From Kuschelorhynchus macadamiae (lineage: Eukaryota > Arthropoda > Insecta > Coleoptera > Curculionidae): 64,000 bases of DNA. The stretch covers positions 1 through 64,000 of the forward strand of contig JAUTXW010002101.1 of NCBI GenBank assembly GCA_030620095.1, in the 5' to 3' direction. This document shows, piece by piece, positions 30,960 through 64,000 of this stretch. The notes beneath the pieces were generated by a model. The model was not told the origin of the DNA and made no database searches. It worked only from the letters and a program-made list of their open reading frames with translations. The position numbers and the translations under genes are program-made. Position 1 is the first letter of the stretch. Each line of letters opens with the position of its first letter.

Positions 30960-31745
30960 CCGCGCAATTGTTCCTGAGAGAGAACAATGGAGGGATCCCT
31001 CCCCGTCCTTCATCAAACCGAAAGGCCTTGTCTAATTTACAGACGGCTCTCTAATGGAGGAGGATCGGGGGCGGGAATATATGGAAAGAGATCCAGGGGT
31101 AAGAATTAGTCTTGCTCTTGGACGGTTTGCGACTGTAGCTGAGATTACAGCAATTTTGGACTGCGTACAGAAAATCCTTTCCAGAGAACATCACAACAAG
31201 AATTTCTATATATGCTGTGATAGTCAAGTCTCGATTAAGGCTCTGTCCTCGAGCAGGGCCAATTCGCTACTAACACTTTGTGAGTCCAACAGGGTTAGCC
31301 TCATGTGGTTGCCTGGCCATCAGGGCATTGGGTTTAATGAAGGGGCGGATCAGACTCGGATAGCCTTAAGTTCTTCATGTAAAGCCCTTTTAGCTGTTCT
31401 GAGTCTAGTAGACCTCTAAAACTAAACAGAGGCCAACTTAGAACCACTACCGGGGTTCTAACTGGACACTGGCTGGTGAAATATTATCTGTATAAGATTG
31501 AATCCAGCAATGATCTATACTGTAGGTTTTGTGCTGAGGTAGATGGAACTACCGAGCATCTGGTGTGTCGATGTGACGCTTTGGTCAGCGTCAGACTGCT
31601 TTGCTTGTGGGACGTGCTCGACTTGAAAGGGTCCTTTCCTTTCTAAAGAGGAGTGGGCGCCTGGCTTGACACGTCTACTTGGGAAGATAGTACAATCGGC
31701 CCCAGTGAGCTTAATTGCTATCTATGTTTATATCTAAGTAGAACA
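30960..31745 (+). pseudogene. LINE RNase H domain and 3' end
   Basis: The RNase H region of a Jockey/I-type non-LTR retrotransposon: FTDGSLMEE at about 31037, ATVAEITAILDCVQ, CCDSQVSIKALSS, WLPGHQGIGFNEGAD. These supply the Asp/Glu/Asp/Asp metal ligands. A frameshift near 31410 leads to TGHWLVKYY.. and a Cys/His motif (CRFCAEVDGTTEHLVC). Upstream RT is missing, so it is 5'-truncated. Confidence 0.8.
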
Positions 31746-32006
31746 TCTTATATTTTATGTAAACCAATTTTCTTTTGGCTTAGGCATTGGTTGTTGCTAC
31801 GATCTACATTTCATGTTGAAATCATAGTATTCATTTTGGTACTATCTTCCACAACCGACATTCAGTTATGAACTAGTTTTCATCTTTATTAAGTTTAAAT
31901 AGTCGAAAGCCGAGTAATTTATTTACACTAATTTGTATTAATGTGGGATAAATGGAATATACAAAATTAAAATAAAAAAAAACAAACAAATATATTTAAA
32001 TAATTA

Positions 32007-63256
<31,250 letters not shown>

Positions 63257-63741
63257 CTAAAATAATATACTCTATGTTGTCACGTTTGATAAAACTTTTT
63301 AATTTACCAATAAAAACGACCTGGCAAAGTGTTTAATTCTTTTTAAACATTTTTGCACTTCATATTAAGGGAAGCCTATATTGCTATAAAAAAGACAGTA
63401 GAAGTAATGAAATGTTGATCATCTAATATTAATCTAGGCATCAGCGACTACATGTCGAAATATGACTATCTGGTCCTGAGGAAAAAGGGATTGATTACGA
63501 TATCATTTGGAATATTGAAAACAAAAACCTAGCCCACTTCGTAATATCCCAATTTAAGCAACTATCATTTTGTTGAGAAAAAAAGTCTTTAAAACTAATA
63601 AAAATATATATGAGTGCGATATAGGCGCATACACAACTTGCAGTTATATGGCTGGTAACTTTTCTCACCCCTGATAAAAAAAAATTCGCAGTAAGTTTTT
63701 TTTTTAATTTCCCAACCCAGGTTTTATTTTTATTTATATGC

Positions 63742-63914
<173 letters not shown>

Positions 63915-64000
63915 CATTTGCGCTCCTAAATTTGATGTTGGTCCCGTCAATTTGGGCGTGTTGATACATGAATCAGCGGATTTTAGCTAATGTTTGCAAA

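Overview
This window looks like nuclear DNA from an insect, probably a beetle (the order is an inference). It is AT-rich, its genes are split by short GT-AG introns, and it carries insect-type TTAGG telomeric repeats. Most of it is mobile DNA: a Polinton/Maverick, Penelope-like elements, Jockey-like LINEs, hAT, pogo and mariner-superfamily transposons, and TA-rich microsatellites.

Layout. 1-8.7 kb, perhaps to 11.5 kb: an incomplete Polinton/Maverick (adintovirus-like element) with a chromodomain integrase carrying a one-base frameshift, a protein-primed family B DNA polymerase in three exons, a membrane-anchored single-BIR protein, a small predicted glycoprotein, and several proteins I cannot name. 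A Cys-rich ORF and a RING-finger ORF at 9.6-11.4 kb may belong to it. No capsid, ATPase or protease gene is visible; these may lie left of base 1. 11.7-16.6 kb: a LINE fragment, a decayed hAT transposon and a Penelope-like fragment with inverted terminal repeats. 19.2-21.9 kb (+): the last two exons of DNA polymerase eta with two UBZ fingers; the catalytic exons were not found upstream. 22.1-22.4 kb (-): the 3' end of an unidentified convergent gene. 23-32 kb: repeats, a THAP fragment, a 146-bp palindrome, Penelope and LINE remnants. 32.0-63.3 kb (-): one serine-protease gene of at least 31 kb; seven exons could be joined in frame with consensus splice sites, giving a proline-rich N-terminal part and a complete His/Asp/Ser triad. 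Its introns hold nearly all other elements, including an apparently intact mariner-superfamily transposon at 57.7-59.55 kb.

The most unusual signal is a recurring hammerhead-ribozyme-like motif: a CTGANGA core, a short stem II that differs between families but keeps its pairing, GAAA, and a self-complementary stem III. It occurs in at least three sequence-unrelated repeat families, including a tandem array of about 220-bp units (54.07-54.97 kb) in which every unit carries one. This resembles what is known of ribozymes in Penelope elements and insect satellites. All copies here have one extra nucleotide before stem II, so activity has to be tested.
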